A DNA stretch of 64,000 nt from NCBI RefSeq assembly GCF_000473325.1, contig NZ_AXBI01000020.1, forward strand, positions 310,001 through 374,000, in the 5' to 3' direction. This DNA is from Leisingera caerulea DSM 24564. GTDB taxonomy: Bacteria; Pseudomonadota; Alphaproteobacteria; Rhodobacterales; Rhodobacteraceae. The position numbers and the translations under genes were made by a program. Shown here piece after piece: positions 1-8,749 of this stretch. Position 1 is the stretch's first letter, and each line of letters starts with the position of its first letter. The notes below the pieces were generated by a model. The model saw nothing but the letters and a program-made list of their open reading frames with translations. It did not search any database and was not told where the DNA came from.

Positions 1-281
1 GGCCTGGCAAAGTATTCAAGATCCGTTTCGGATGCCTCGAGCCCTTCGCTGTCGACCAGATATCCCATGACGCCCGGCCCTTCTGCACGCATCTCAAATC
101 CCTCAAGGGTCGACCGCGCAGTGAACAGCGCGCCTTCCTCCCGGGGGATATGGAGATCGCAAGCAAGCATGCGGGTCATGACCTCACGGCCTTTCGCACC
201 CTTGATGGGGCCCAGCTTGATGCTGCCATCCATCATGGGCACAAAAGACACAGGTTTTTCTGCTTCAGAGTCGAAGTTCAT
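1..281 (-). CDS. Hypothetical protein, 3' end cut by window edge
   Basis: Open leftward frame starting at ATG 281-279 and still open at position 1, giving at least 93 residues (begins MNFDSEAEKPVSFVPMMDG). An AAGG ribosome-binding site lies about 6 nt upstream. The gene starts 8 nt after the stop of the SNF2 helicase gene, so the two are probably co-transcribed. I recognise no domain. The sequence is acidic and soluble-looking, without a signal peptide. Confidence 0.7.
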   Translation of the reverse strand, partial: MNFDSEAEKPVSFVPMMDGSIKLGPIKGAKGREVMTRMLACDLHIPREEGALFTARSTLEGFEMRAEGPGVMGYLVDSEGLEASETDLEYFAR

Positions 282-289
282 GCCTGACC

Positions 290-2566
290 TTATAACGGGA
301 GCTCGGGCTGGGTTTCATCCACATTTGCGTTCTTCCCGGACCGGGTCCGGGTTTTGTTCACCCGTACTCCAGATGCGCCGGCGTCGCCAGTCACAATTTC
401 CGATGAAGCGCGCCTCGTGGTCTTCATCCCCCGATAACTCATTGTATTCACTGCGCGCTCATCGGTTTCCATTTTTGCATGAAGTGCAAGTCCCATTTTC
501 ACATCCAGTGAATTCGGCACAAACAGATATCCGATGTCGCAAGCCTGCTCTTGCCCAATCCTCCAGATGCGGTCCTCGATCTGCGTCATGTTCGAGGGGG
601 ACCAGTCCGGCTCCACCACACGCATCCGGTGTGCCGCGGTCAGAGTGATCCCGGTTGCTCCCGAGAGCGACATGATGAACAAACGGGAATTCGGATTTTC
701 CTGGAAGGCATCCACTTTGGCCTGCGCCTGCTGCGCATTGCCCTTGGAGCTGCCATCATAGACAAGCACCCCGCCTGGAAACTCGGCTTCCGCCATTTCG
801 GCAATCTTGCGGATAACCTCTTTGTGGTGCGCAAAGACCACCGTCTTCCGGCGAAGATCGGCCGGAAGATCCTTATCGTCATGCAGCTCGTCAATGATGA
901 AGCGGGCCGCATGGGGCGCCTTGAGAACGCCGAGGTTTTTTCGCACACGCGCGATTTCCGAGAAATGGGGGCTTCCCGGGTTCATGCCGCCGATTACGTC
1001 AATGACTTCACGGGCCTGCCGTGTCTGTCCGGCGGTCAGCTTCTTTCCGCGGATGCGATCGTGGATTTCATCCAGGTCCGCCTCAGCCTGCTTGAGAACC
1101 TCCAGATCCTCCTTGGAGAGGCGGAATGGCATCTCGATCGGGGTGCGCATCTTGGGCGGCAGATCCGTATCCCGCTTCAGGCGCCGGATGAAGGAACCCG
1201 ACCCGCGCATGCGCATCTGCAGTTCCAGCTCGCGGATCGGCTTGCCGGGCATTGGAACGATAATCTTGCGCGGCTTGCCCCCTTTGAACTTTGACTGCAC
1301 CTCCCGCTGGATCAGGATGGGAGGCTCATACCGGTTGAGAAAAGCCTGCCGCGCCTCAGGGCCCCTGCCCCAGATATCCGGCCGGCTTGAGGTGAGCAGC
1401 GGCCACAGCTCGGCGACCCGGTTCGGCTTGGGTGTACCGGTCAAATGGACCAGCTGCCCGTTCTTGTTCATCGGAATAGGTCCAAGGCCCTCAAAGCTGT
1501 CGAGATCGCCCAGAATGGCCTGGGTCCGCTGGGCCTCAGGGTTCTTCAGGTTATGGGCCTCGTCAGTGATCACCAGGTCCCAGTTGATCGTGCGGATCTT
1601 GTCGATGTTCTTTTGGGCGATATCGTAGTTGATCACTACGATATCCGTATCAGGGAAGGTTGAGCCTTCAGCGTAGCCCACGGTCAGATCACGGTTGATT
1701 TTCCACTTCTCAATTTCGCGAACCCATTTCAGCTTCATGTTCGCCTGGCAGAAAAAAATGGCCCGTTTCGCATCCGGGCGGCCATTGAGTACGCCGATAC
1801 CCTGAATGGTTTTCCCGAGCCCCATGTCGTCAGCAATGATGGCCCCCTTGCCGCTGTCCACCACCATTTGGATGCCGCCCTTCTGGAAATCGAAGTAATC
1901 GATCCCCTCCGGGGCCGGCACAGCGAAATCATCGGGAGCCTTCTGGGTCTTGCTCAGCGCGATATTGCGGCTGGCTGCGCCAAGCGCCTTTTGCATTTTC
2001 TGCTTCACGGCCGCTGGCATGTACATTTCCAGGTTGCCTGCCAGGAATGGATCGCGAGTCCGGTAGGGCCTGGTGCCGAACCGCTCTGCAATGGCAGGCG
2101 TAGGCTGTTCGATCGGTGTCCAGCCCGCGCCCTCAAGGAAGTTGCGCCGCTCCCAATGATCCTCTGAGCAGTTCGCGATAAAGTCGACCGACCCGGCAGC
2201 AACAACGAGATCCACCCCTCCGCCGGTGCGCTTGTTCGGGCGGCCGATAAAATGATCAAGGTTGTCCCCATCGCCCCTGCCTTTTACGGCCTGTTCTATC
2301 AGGCGGGCGGTATCCGGCTTGAGCTTGCACCCGTACTTTTTTCGCAGAATATCTGCCAGATAGACGGGAGGCGCGCCAATGGAGGGCATCGATGACCAGA
2401 TCGAATAATCGCCCTCTTCATTGATGCCGTTCATGCCATGCAGGAACATGAAGCGTTCCATGCCCGTATTGAACAGTTCAACCGGCCCGCTCGCAACTAG
2501 GTTCCACCGCGGCCGATCCCCATCGAATTTCGGGGCTTTCTTTTTGAGTTCCACATTAATGGGCAT
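290..2566 (-). CDS. SNF2-family DEAH helicase/ATPase (SMARCAL1-like)
   Basis: Predicted ATP-driven DNA translocase of 758 aa. The N-terminal ~230 residues are not recognised. The helicase core follows: Walker A in DDMGLGKT (about 246-253), DEAH box in ITDEAHN (about 333-339), motif III LTGTP (375-379) and motif VI RIWRIGQ (666-672). The RIGQ form of motif VI and the compact core resemble the SMARCAL1/ZRANB3 branch, which remodels forks; many phages and plasmids carry such proteins. The start is ATG 2566-2564, preceded by GGAG; a longer frame to 2641 lacks a better site. A basic C-terminal tail of about 60 residues follows the core. Role in repair or remodelling is inferred from the family. 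Confidence 0.9.
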   Translation of the reverse strand: MPINVELKKKAPKFDGDRPRWNLVASGPVELFNTGMERFMFLHGMNGINEEGDYSIWSSMPSIGAPPVYLADILRKKYGCKLKPDTARLIEQAVKGRGDGDNLDHFIGRPNKRTGGGVDLVVAAGSVDFIANCSEDHWERRNFLEGAGWTPIEQPTPAIAERFGTRPYRTRDPFLAGNLEMYMPAAVKQKMQKALGAASRNIALSKTQKAPDDFAVPAPEGIDYFDFQKGGIQMVVDSGKGAIIADDMGLGKTIQGIGVLNGRPDAKRAIFFCQANMKLKWVREIEKWKINRDLTVGYAEGSTFPDTDIVVINYDIAQKNIDKIRTINWDLVITDEAHNLKNPEAQRTQAILGDLDSFEGLGPIPMNKNGQLVHLTGTPKPNRVAELWPLLTSSRPDIWGRGPEARQAFLNRYEPPILIQREVQSKFKGGKPRKIIVPMPGKPIRELELQMRMRGSGSFIRRLKRDTDLPPKMRTPIEMPFRLSKEDLEVLKQAEADLDEIHDRIRGKKLTAGQTRQAREVIDVIGGMNPGSPHFSEIARVRKNLGVLKAPHAARFIIDELHDDKDLPADLRRKTVVFAHHKEVIRKIAEMAEAEFPGGVLVYDGSSKGNAQQAQAKVDAFQENPNSRLFIMSLSGATGITLTAAHRMRVVEPDWSPSNMTQIEDRIWRIGQEQACDIGYLFVPNSLDVKMGLALHAKMETDERAVNTMSYRGMKTTRRASSEIVTGDAGASGVRVNKTRTRSGKNANVDETQPELPL

Positions 2567-3101
2567 TGCGCGCTCCAGTCTGATTTTAACAGATCGTATT
2601 GAGACCTCCCGAAAGAACAAAGAACGGCCGGCGCGACACAACGGTTTTCATGTGGATATCTGCGAGAAAAGTTGTGATCAGGCATCGCAATTGACGGCTC
2701 AACTGTCCCGCGAGCGCTTCAAGGCAGCCACATCTTCAAAGAATAGCGCCGCAAAACCAGGGCGGCAATTTTTTGCGCAAGCCCCTTCATGCTATGGAGT
2801 TTTCTTGACAACTGGCAAAATCGCTGATGCGAAATACCAAAAAATCAAGTGGCCTCCCGCCAAATCTGGTGGGGAACTGGTTAAAATGCGGATTTCTCAC
2901 CTCAGAGCGCGAAAAATATGTGGACAAAGCGCGAAAATCATGTTGAGAGTTGATCATTGAGCGGCGCATCGAATGCTTCTGACGCAACGGAAAACAGCGC
3001 CTTCGCAGCAAGGGAATGCACGCCCCGGATGGGGCCGTGAGGATCTGACAAATGATTTCCAGACGCTCCGCACAAGCGGGAATAACCGAAAGGAAAACCG
3101 G
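2567..3101. other. 535-bp divergent intergenic region
   Basis: Separates the leftward helicase gene from the rightward ParB-like gene and holds no convincing ORF. It is clearly richer in A/T than the flanks. Two direct copies of GCGCGAAAA lie 22 bp apart at 2907-2916 and 2929-2937, that is about two helical turns; they are variants of the TTTTCGC element found across the window. A TTGACA hexamer at 2805-2810 could be a -35 box, but I see no clear -10 partner. Promoters for both neighbours must lie here. Confidence 0.6.
2907..2937. promoter_or_regulatory. Direct repeat of GCGCGAAAA, 22-bp period
   Basis: GCGCGAAAAATATG and GCGCGAAAATCATG start at 2907 and 2929. The same-face spacing suggests a regulator-binding array controlling the divergent genes. 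Inference only. Confidence 0.4.
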
Positions 3102-4937
3102 ATGACAGCAGCAGACGACATCGTTGAATCTGAGGTTCAGAAAATACCCGAACCATCTGCTGAAGCAGCGAAACTGAGTTTCAAGGTTGAGGAAATTACG
3201 CCGGAACGCGCTTCCGAGATGCTGGAGACGGCTGTAAACCCTCATGAAGACCGCAAGGCTATCGCGACCTATTCGCAGGCCATGGCCAATGGCGCCTGGA
3301 TCCTCAACGGCCAGCCGATCATCTTCGACGAAGACGGTCGCCTCATCGATGGCGTCCAGCGGCTGAATGCCTGTGTGTCCGCAGGTGTCCCCTTCAAGAC
3401 CATCGTGGCCCGCAATGTTCGCGCCGATACACTCCATACGATCGACCAGCACCGGCGGCGTTCGTACCAGGGGGTTCTGGAAAGCCGCGGCGTCCGTCAT
3501 GCGGGCAAAGTCGTCCGCACCATGTCAAAGCTGATCCGCATTGAAAACGGCAGCCTCGGACGTGAAAATCTGCCGATCAGCTGGTCCCGTTACGACCGGG
3601 TTCTGGCTGCAAACCCTGAGCTGCTCGAGGCCTGCGACATCGCCGAGGCAACCAAGGGCAGCATGCTGCACTCCACCGCGCGCCCGGTTCTCGCCTTCAT
3701 GGCGCTGCGCGCTGGCCTGAAAGAGGAGCTCATGAGCTTCCTGCGCGAACTCGGCCCGCATCGCACGGCCGGCCTGGACACCCCGCCGGGTATTTTCTGC
3801 ATGCATCTCAGCATTCTTGAGCAGAAAGATACGTCTGTCCATGTGGACCACGCTCTGGCGCTTGCGACCCTGGCCTTCAACGATCACGTGCAGGGCAAGA
3901 AGGTCAACAAGCACTATGTTTGGGAGGAAGACTACGGGTCCACGCCCATGGACGACGATGGCAAGCCTATCTCCCGCGCGGCTCTGCGGGAGCATGCTCC
4001 GGCCAACCTCGGCCTGCCCCTGGTAGACGGCTATCCGGGCCTGCGCGATGGGCGGTATGATACCAGCTCCACCACTGATGAGTTCGGCGGCCAGATCGAC
4101 GAAGAAATCCAGCACGGAACGCAGACCGATGAGGGTAAGGAGCGCGTCAAGATGATGACGGTGACACCCGCCATGGCTCGCAACTGGCTGACCTTCAACT
4201 CCGGGAACCGCAAGATCCAGAAGAACCACATCGAGGTCATCAAGCGCGACATTCTGAACGGCCACTGGATGCTCAATGCCCAGCCGATCTGTTTCACGAT
4301 GGATCCGGAAGCGCCGGTCAAAGGCAATGCGGCGCCGAAGCCGCGCTTGCTCAATGGTCAGCACCGTCTGCATGCGATCATTGAGGCTGATGTGCCGATC
4401 GAAGTGCCAATCGCAGTCGGCATCCCGGATGAGGCTTTCGCCACATTCGACACCCACGCGAAGCGCACCGTCCGCCGGGCGGGCAACCGGGTCGATGATC
4501 GTGTTCTGGCGGCCGCCGGCAAACTGCAGTGGAAAGAGGATAACAATCTTCCGCTGACCGGCACGGGCAATACGCCTTCCACAACCGAGATCATCAACAC
4601 CTTGAACGATCACCCGGACATGGCAAAAGCCTTCCCGCGCGCCCGCCGCAAGGGCATGACCGATATCGGATCGGCCGGTGTGATGACCTATTTCATTTAC
4701 CGCGTTACGCGGGAGCATGCGGAGTGGGGCGAGGATTTCCTGGACGGCATCGAGTACGGCGCCGATCTGGGCAAGGACAACCCGATCCTCAGCCTGCGCA
4801 ATATGGCTAAGGGCCGCCGCGGCGGGCTGAGCCGGGCCGAAACGCTGACCATGCTCATCGAGCACTGGGAGACCTACAAGGCCTGGCGGAAGAAGAAAGA
4901 CAAGAAAAGCAGCGACAGCCAGCTTAAACTGGTTTGA
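3102..4937 (+). CDS. Tandem ParB/Srx-like domain protein
   Basis: 611 aa. It has two homologous halves of ParB-N/sulfiredoxin-like type. The first (about 25-130) carries ILNGQPIIFDEDG, DGVQR (83-87) and a TIDQHRRRS segment; the second (about 350-465) carries MLNAQPICF, NGQHR (418-422) and TFDTHAKRT. The NGQHR-type motif corresponds to the GxxR nucleotide-binding motif of ParB-like nucleases. The link between the halves is charged and the C-terminus is lysine-rich. ATG 3102 has AGGA upstream; the open frame from 2973 is not needed. Such proteins occur on phages and plasmids; whether this one binds DNA, hydrolyses CTP or cuts DNA is unknown. A strong terminator follows. Confidence 0.85.
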   Translation: MTAADDIVESEVQKIPEPSAEAAKLSFKVEEITPERASEMLETAVNPHEDRKAIATYSQAMANGAWILNGQPIIFDEDGRLIDGVQRLNACVSAGVPFKTIVARNVRADTLHTIDQHRRRSYQGVLESRGVRHAGKVVRTMSKLIRIENGSLGRENLPISWSRYDRVLAANPELLEACDIAEATKGSMLHSTARPVLAFMALRAGLKEELMSFLRELGPHRTAGLDTPPGIFCMHLSILEQKDTSVHVDHALALATLAFNDHVQGKKVNKHYVWEEDYGSTPMDDDGKPISRAALREHAPANLGLPLVDGYPGLRDGRYDTSSTTDEFGGQIDEEIQHGTQTDEGKERVKMMTVTPAMARNWLTFNSGNRKIQKNHIEVIKRDILNGHWMLNAQPICFTMDPEAPVKGNAAPKPRLLNGQHRLHAIIEADVPIEVPIAVGIPDEAFATFDTHAKRTVRRAGNRVDDRVLAAAGKLQWKEDNNLPLTGTGNTPSTTEIINTLNDHPDMAKAFPRARRKGMTDIGSAGVMTYFIYRVTREHAEWGEDFLDGIEYGADLGKDNPILSLRNMAKGRRGGLSRAETLTMLIEHWETYKAWRKKKDKKSSDSQLKLV

Positions 4938-4962
4938 TGCCTCAACACCGGGATGGCATCGA

Positions 4963-4987
4963 GGGCGGGTTCATCCCGCCCTTTTTT
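4963..4987 (+). terminator. Rho-independent terminator after the tandem ParB-like gene
   Basis: GGGCGGG stem (4963-4969), 5-nt loop, CCCGCCC (4975-4981), then six T (4982-4987), 26 nt after the stop codon. Confidence 0.9.
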
Positions 4988-5061
4988 ATTGCCGGGTAGC
5001 GCTCAAGCCAGCACAGGGCGACCAAATGTTTGCGAATTTCTTATTCTGAAGTCTTGCGGAA

Positions 5062-5072
5062 TTTGCGAAAAA
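5062..5072 (-). promoter_or_regulatory. TTTTCGCA-type box before the HicA-like gene
   Basis: Top strand TTTGCGAAAAA, the inverse of the common orientation, 33 nt before the start at 5106. A TATCAT just downstream could serve as a -10 box. Confidence 0.45.
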
Positions 5073-5105
5073 GTATCATGCTTAACGCAAAGATTGGAGA
5101 TTGGA

Positions 5106-6161
5106 ATGCAACATGATCGATCGTTTCTACGAGCCGTCACACACAAGGATTACAGGACCACGCTCATCAAGCTGCTCGATGAGGGCTGGTCTGCAGAGCG
5201 TACCGGGAAGAACCATTTCAAGCTGACACACCCTCTTGCGGGAAAATCCGTCATTGCATCAGGCACCCCCAGTGACCGGCGCGCCTCGGTGAACCTGGTA
5301 GCGGAGTGCAAGCGGGCATTGCGCCTCGGCGCTCAAGTCACCCCTGCCCCGCAACCGGCCCAGACCCTTCTGGAAGAGCTGCGCTCACCGGATGAGAGCT
5401 CGGGCAAGAAACGCAAGAAGAAGGATCGCTGGACCAAGTCGGATCGTGAAATGCGGGATCTACGCAACCGGCGTGCTCTTTCGGCTCCGCAGATGGATGT
5501 AACACCGCCTGTCTTGCCGCCAGTAGTTTGCGAAAAACCATCGCTCAATATCACCCCCGACAGATTGAAAGAGTCCCTCATGCAGCAAGCCGCCCAGAAA
5601 AAGCTCCAGCCCTCCGAAACCGCCCCGGCAACGACCCATACCACGCCGGCTCCCGCGGAACCGGTCGTGATGCCTTTCCCGCAGGACGCGGTGGCGGCTC
5701 CCTCTCCCTCCGCTGGACTGCAGCCGCTGCCAAAGGATCTTCTCGCAATTGCCATGAAGATTGTCCGCGGCGAACTGAACACGATCGAAGTCACTCCGGA
5801 AATGGTGGGCAAGACGATTGTCCTGGACGGTTCGGGCTGGATGATCGACGGCGCGCTCCCTGCCGGGCAGATCGCGGGTGCCGGGCAGAAACCCGCGCGC
5901 GAAATGCCTCCGCATGATAACCGCGCCGCAGCGGATGATCTGATGACGCGCATCAGGAGCGTCTTTGAGGAATTCTCCGCCGAATGGATCTCCGTGGCGC
6001 AGATTGCTGACCTGGTGGACAATCTGAGCGGCTGCAGCAGCCGCGCACATAGCGAAGCCATCCGCCACCGGCTGAAAATCCTCAAGCGTGAGGGGGTCGT
6101 GCGGCAGAAAGATATCGGCGCAGGCGGCCGCAAGTCGTTCCGCTACCGTTTGAAAACCTAA
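5106..6161 (+). CDS. HicA-like N-domain / winged-helix C-domain protein
   Basis: 351 aa. Residues about 10-75 resemble the HicA/dsRBD-like fold, with a helix, then GWSAERTGKNHFKLTHP, matching the G-S/T-H-x-x-(Y/F)-x-L-x-H region of HicA mRNA interferases. The middle (about 80-260) is low-complexity, rich in Pro, Ala and Lys. The C-terminal ~75 residues (from about TRIRSVFEEF, then ISVAQIADLV and REGVVRQKD) look like a winged helix-turn-helix. Start ATG 5106 is chosen because GGAGA precedes it; the track-length frame from 4953 would run through the upstream terminator. It may be a DNA-binding regulator using the HicA-like fold. No HicB partner is adjacent. Confidence 0.8.
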   Translation: MQHDRSFLRAVTHKDYRTTLIKLLDEGWSAERTGKNHFKLTHPLAGKSVIASGTPSDRRASVNLVAECKRALRLGAQVTPAPQPAQTLLEELRSPDESSGKKRKKKDRWTKSDREMRDLRNRRALSAPQMDVTPPVLPPVVCEKPSLNITPDRLKESLMQQAAQKKLQPSETAPATTHTTPAPAEPVVMPFPQDAVAAPSPSAGLQPLPKDLLAIAMKIVRGELNTIEVTPEMVGKTIVLDGSGWMIDGALPAGQIAGAGQKPAREMPPHDNRAAADDLMTRIRSVFEEFSAEWISVAQIADLVDNLSGCSSRAHSEAIRHRLKILKREGVVRQKDIGAGGRKSFRYRLKT

Positions 6162-6184
6162 ACCCTGCCACGAGGCAGACCGAA

Positions 6185-6205
6185 GGCGGCCAATGGCCGC
6201 CTTTT
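6185..6205 (+). terminator. Rho-independent terminator
   Basis: GGCGGCC (6185-6191), AAT loop, GGCCGCC (6195-6201), four T. It lies 23 nt after the HicA-like gene's stop. Confidence 0.85.
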
Positions 6206-6255
6206 CAAATGCAGAGCCCGACCCTCTCGGGAGCAATTCGCAACGAGACTTCAGA

Positions 6256-7188
6256 ATGACCACACTTTACTATCGCCTGTCAGGCACCACCGATCCCGAA
6301 GAACGTCTGGAGGATGCCTGCCTCTCCAAAGCCATGCATGACACCTACGGTTCCAGGATCACTATCCTGCCGCCGGAAGCCAGTCCCCCCGCAGACGCGA
6401 CCGTCTTTGGCCGCGGCCGGCAGCTGGGGTTCGGCACATCTGGATCCGGCCAGGCCAAGCTGGACTATGCCCGTGACCCCGGGTTCCTTTGGGGGATTTC
6501 CAGATCTTTCAAGGTTTGCGGGCTTCAGGAAGCGGAGTTGGAAGTTGCTCGGCTGCATGCTGCCGGCAAGGATGCCTTTGTAAAGGCAATGCAGGAAAAG
6601 CTCATGACGGAACGGGTTCCGCGCGGGATGAGCCTGCACGAGGCCATCGGAGATATGGTGTATTCCTTCATCGAGCGGCCCGACTGCCTTATGGTCCAGG
6701 AGCACGTTGCAATGCGCAATGAGCGCCGCCTGGTATTCGTGGACGGCACGCTGGTCACGCATTCGCCGGTCGCATTTCATCTCACCCCACTGGATCGCTC
6801 CAGACTGGCGGCAGAGACAGGCCGCCCGGCCGAAGAATTGCATTACACAGACCCCGAGAGCCGCACCCCGGTTTGGAATGCTGAGCTTTCCCGGCGGATG
6901 GTCCGCTTTGCTAACGAGGTCGCCGCCCGCTCGCGGTTGCGCACGATGACGATTGATGTGGCGGAGCTGGCAGATGGCAGACTGGAAGTCATCGAATTCA
7001 ATTCGGGATGGCCTGGCAGCTTTGGCCTCTTTGCCTGCGATCCATACGCAATTGCCAAGGCCAGCAGCGCACTCCTGCCCGCGGATCCGGCTGGGGAGGT
7101 CCGGTGCCGGAAAGTGGAGCACCTCACCGCGCCCGCGCCCCGGGAAGCGGCCGCGGATACCGATGCCGATTGGTGCGACGAACCGTAG
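6256..7188 (+). CDS. ATP-grasp-like (R2K-type) protein
   Basis: 310 aa. The C-terminal half has features of ATP-grasp folds of the R2K clade: MVQEHVAMRNERRLVFVDG (an edge strand with Arg, then a VFVDGTLV turn) and a final TIDVAELADGRLEVIEFNS, where D..E.N would coordinate metal and ATP. R2K ATP-grasps ligate amino acids or peptides, and members occur in phages. The N-terminal 100 residues are less conserved, with VFGRGRQLGFGTSGSGQAK possibly a glycine loop. ATG 6256 is used, with weak GAG upstream. It stands 50 nt after a terminator, so it probably has its own promoter. A second ATP-grasp-like gene lies at 33364-34848. Substrate unknown. Confidence 0.6.
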   Translation: MTTLYYRLSGTTDPEERLEDACLSKAMHDTYGSRITILPPEASPPADATVFGRGRQLGFGTSGSGQAKLDYARDPGFLWGISRSFKVCGLQEAELEVARLHAAGKDAFVKAMQEKLMTERVPRGMSLHEAIGDMVYSFIERPDCLMVQEHVAMRNERRLVFVDGTLVTHSPVAFHLTPLDRSRLAAETGRPAEELHYTDPESRTPVWNAELSRRMVRFANEVAARSRLRTMTIDVAELADGRLEVIEFNSGWPGSFGLFACDPYAIAKASSALLPADPAGEVRCRKVEHLTAPAPREAAADTDADWCDEP

Positions 7189-7247
7189 CCGTTTTGCATT
7201 TTCGCCCATCCGCAAGAAGCTTCAATCCGATTTTGCGAGGATCCGGA

Positions 7248-7931
7248 ATGTTTAAGAACATCGATGAAGTATGGCATGTTGGCTCTCTTGACCCCGCCAG
7301 CCGCACCAGGCGGCCCTCTCTCGAGGGCCCTTGCCTTTCTGTATCTGTGGACCCGCAGGACTGGGGGCATATTGCGCGGATTGCGGGCCCTGTGTGGACG
7401 CTGAATAGGCCAGGCGCCAAGTGGCTTGACGCCTGCATCCTGACGGATGCAGATCGGGCGGGCATCATGTCCTGGGCTGAAGCGGAAGGGCTTGCTGAAC
7501 CTTGTGAGCTCTGGCGCGCCTGGATTTACGATTCCGAGGCGGACAGCTGGTCCTACATGACCTGCGCTGATTACGAGTCCGCTCTCGAAGAGATCGACGG
7601 CGACACGCTTTGCGACGGCGTCCCGTCTGAAACGGGGGGGCTGGTGGACAGCGTTTCGGGCTGGTCCCTGACGGATCGCGGCATGGAAACCCTTGAGCGG
7701 TGGGCGGATCGTCTGGACGGCGAAGCTGGAGCGATCATTCTCTATGCCATGCTGAAATTGGCGCCCGAAATGCCAGAGCTGGCAGGGATCTGGTGGAACG
7801 AGCTTCATGATCCTCTGGCCCTGTCGTGCCCGCGGGGCGGCATTCTGCCGGAGCGTCTTGGCGATTTTGAGATCGCCGATGAACTTGGAGATCTACCGCC
7901 ATTCAGGCAGGATGAGGGCATAGAGCCTTGA
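7248..7931 (+). CDS. Hypothetical acidic protein
   Basis: 227 aa, start ATG 7248 with GCGAGGA upstream. Strongly acidic and rich in Trp (WKWLDA-, WSYMT- and IWWNELHD-type segments), soluble, with no recognised domain. It follows the ATP-grasp-like gene by 59 nt in the same direction and may share its transcript. It ends in DEGIEP, a tail type found on several unrelated proteins of this window. Confidence 0.75.
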   Translation: MFKNIDEVWHVGSLDPASRTRRPSLEGPCLSVSVDPQDWGHIARIAGPVWTLNRPGAKWLDACILTDADRAGIMSWAEAEGLAEPCELWRAWIYDSEADSWSYMTCADYESALEEIDGDTLCDGVPSETGGLVDSVSGWSLTDRGMETLERWADRLDGEAGAIILYAMLKLAPEMPELAGIWWNELHDPLALSCPRGGILPERLGDFEIADELGDLPPFRQDEGIEP

Positions 7932-8004
7932 TGTGCCGTCTTGCCGGTCCCGGATCCGTGCCCCCTGCAATGCCAAAGATCTCTTCCTGAAACCGATGCA
8001 GCAC

Positions 8005-8748
8005 TCATGATCCCGGCCGGGCCGGCCCTGATGCCTTCTTCTTGATCGAGAACCGGATCGTCTCCGGATCATAACCGCGCCGTACCAGCTCTTCGATCAG
8101 CGACGGCTCCCATGTCTGGCTCAAAGGGCCCGTCCACTGCACCGCGCTGAAGGCGCAATGCAGCAGCGCGCGATCAGCACGCGCCGTGCCTGCGCCGCCC
8201 GCATAGACCAGGTCAGCACTCTCCCCGTCCAACTTTCCCCATTGGGCTTTCAGCTCGCCGGGAGCCGGGCGCGGCGCCGAGAAATTCCGCCGCCCTGGTG
8301 CGGCCCGTTGCCAGGGCCGGGGCGCGCGCAGAGCCTTGTCCGATGAAATATCATACTCCATGGGCTCATCGAGATCGATCGGCGGCGGGAGACGCCCGCA
8401 GAGCAGCGTGTCGACCGCATCGATGATCTGCCGTGCGGTGACAGGCCCAGCCATGCGCCGATCAGGGGCAGAGCGGACCGCACAGGACCGCAAATAGCAA
8501 AGCCGCAGATCCGGGCTGAGATGGTCGATGAAATCGTCGCCGATAGTCCTGACCGATTGCGGAACGGAAATGCGCAGCCTCTCATTGGGCTGGCCCGTTT
8601 CATCATAGAGCTCCAGGCTATCGATCGCCTGGACAAGCGCATACGGGCTCAGACTCCTGAAGACGCGGGCGTCGGGGTCCATAAGCGCCGCGACGCCGCG
8701 CAGGACAAACAGCGTTGCGGCGCAAGCCTCGATATTCCGGCCCGCCAT
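8005..8748 (-). CDS. Hypothetical protein
   Basis: 247 aa. The start is ATG 8748, one base past the stop of the upstream MazG-like gene (TGATATGG), so the two are translationally coupled; the longer open frame to 9030 is antisense-like overlap with MazG. The centre has RQIIDAVDTLLCGRLPPP, then a basic Pro/Arg-rich stretch (about 160-190) and a C-terminus ending SIKKKASGPARPGS. I recognise no family. Confidence 0.75.
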   Translation of the reverse strand: MAGRNIEACAATLFVLRGVAALMDPDARVFRSLSPYALVQAIDSLELYDETGQPNERLRISVPQSVRTIGDDFIDHLSPDLRLCYLRSCAVRSAPDRRMAGPVTARQIIDAVDTLLCGRLPPPIDLDEPMEYDISSDKALRAPRPWQRAAPGRRNFSAPRPAPGELKAQWGKLDGESADLVYAGGAGTARADRALLHCAFSAVQWTGPLSQTWEPSLIEELVRRGYDPETIRFSIKKKASGPARPGS

Positions 8749-8749
8749 A

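Noticed and set aside
2421..2960. 179-aa rightward ORF spanning the left gap
   Set aside because: Begins inside the SNF2 gene in antisense; no ribosome site; no protein-like pattern.
3525..4865. 446-aa leftward ORF opposite the tandem ParB-like gene
   Set aside because: Antisense shadow; the sense frame has duplicated domains, a ribosome site and a terminator.
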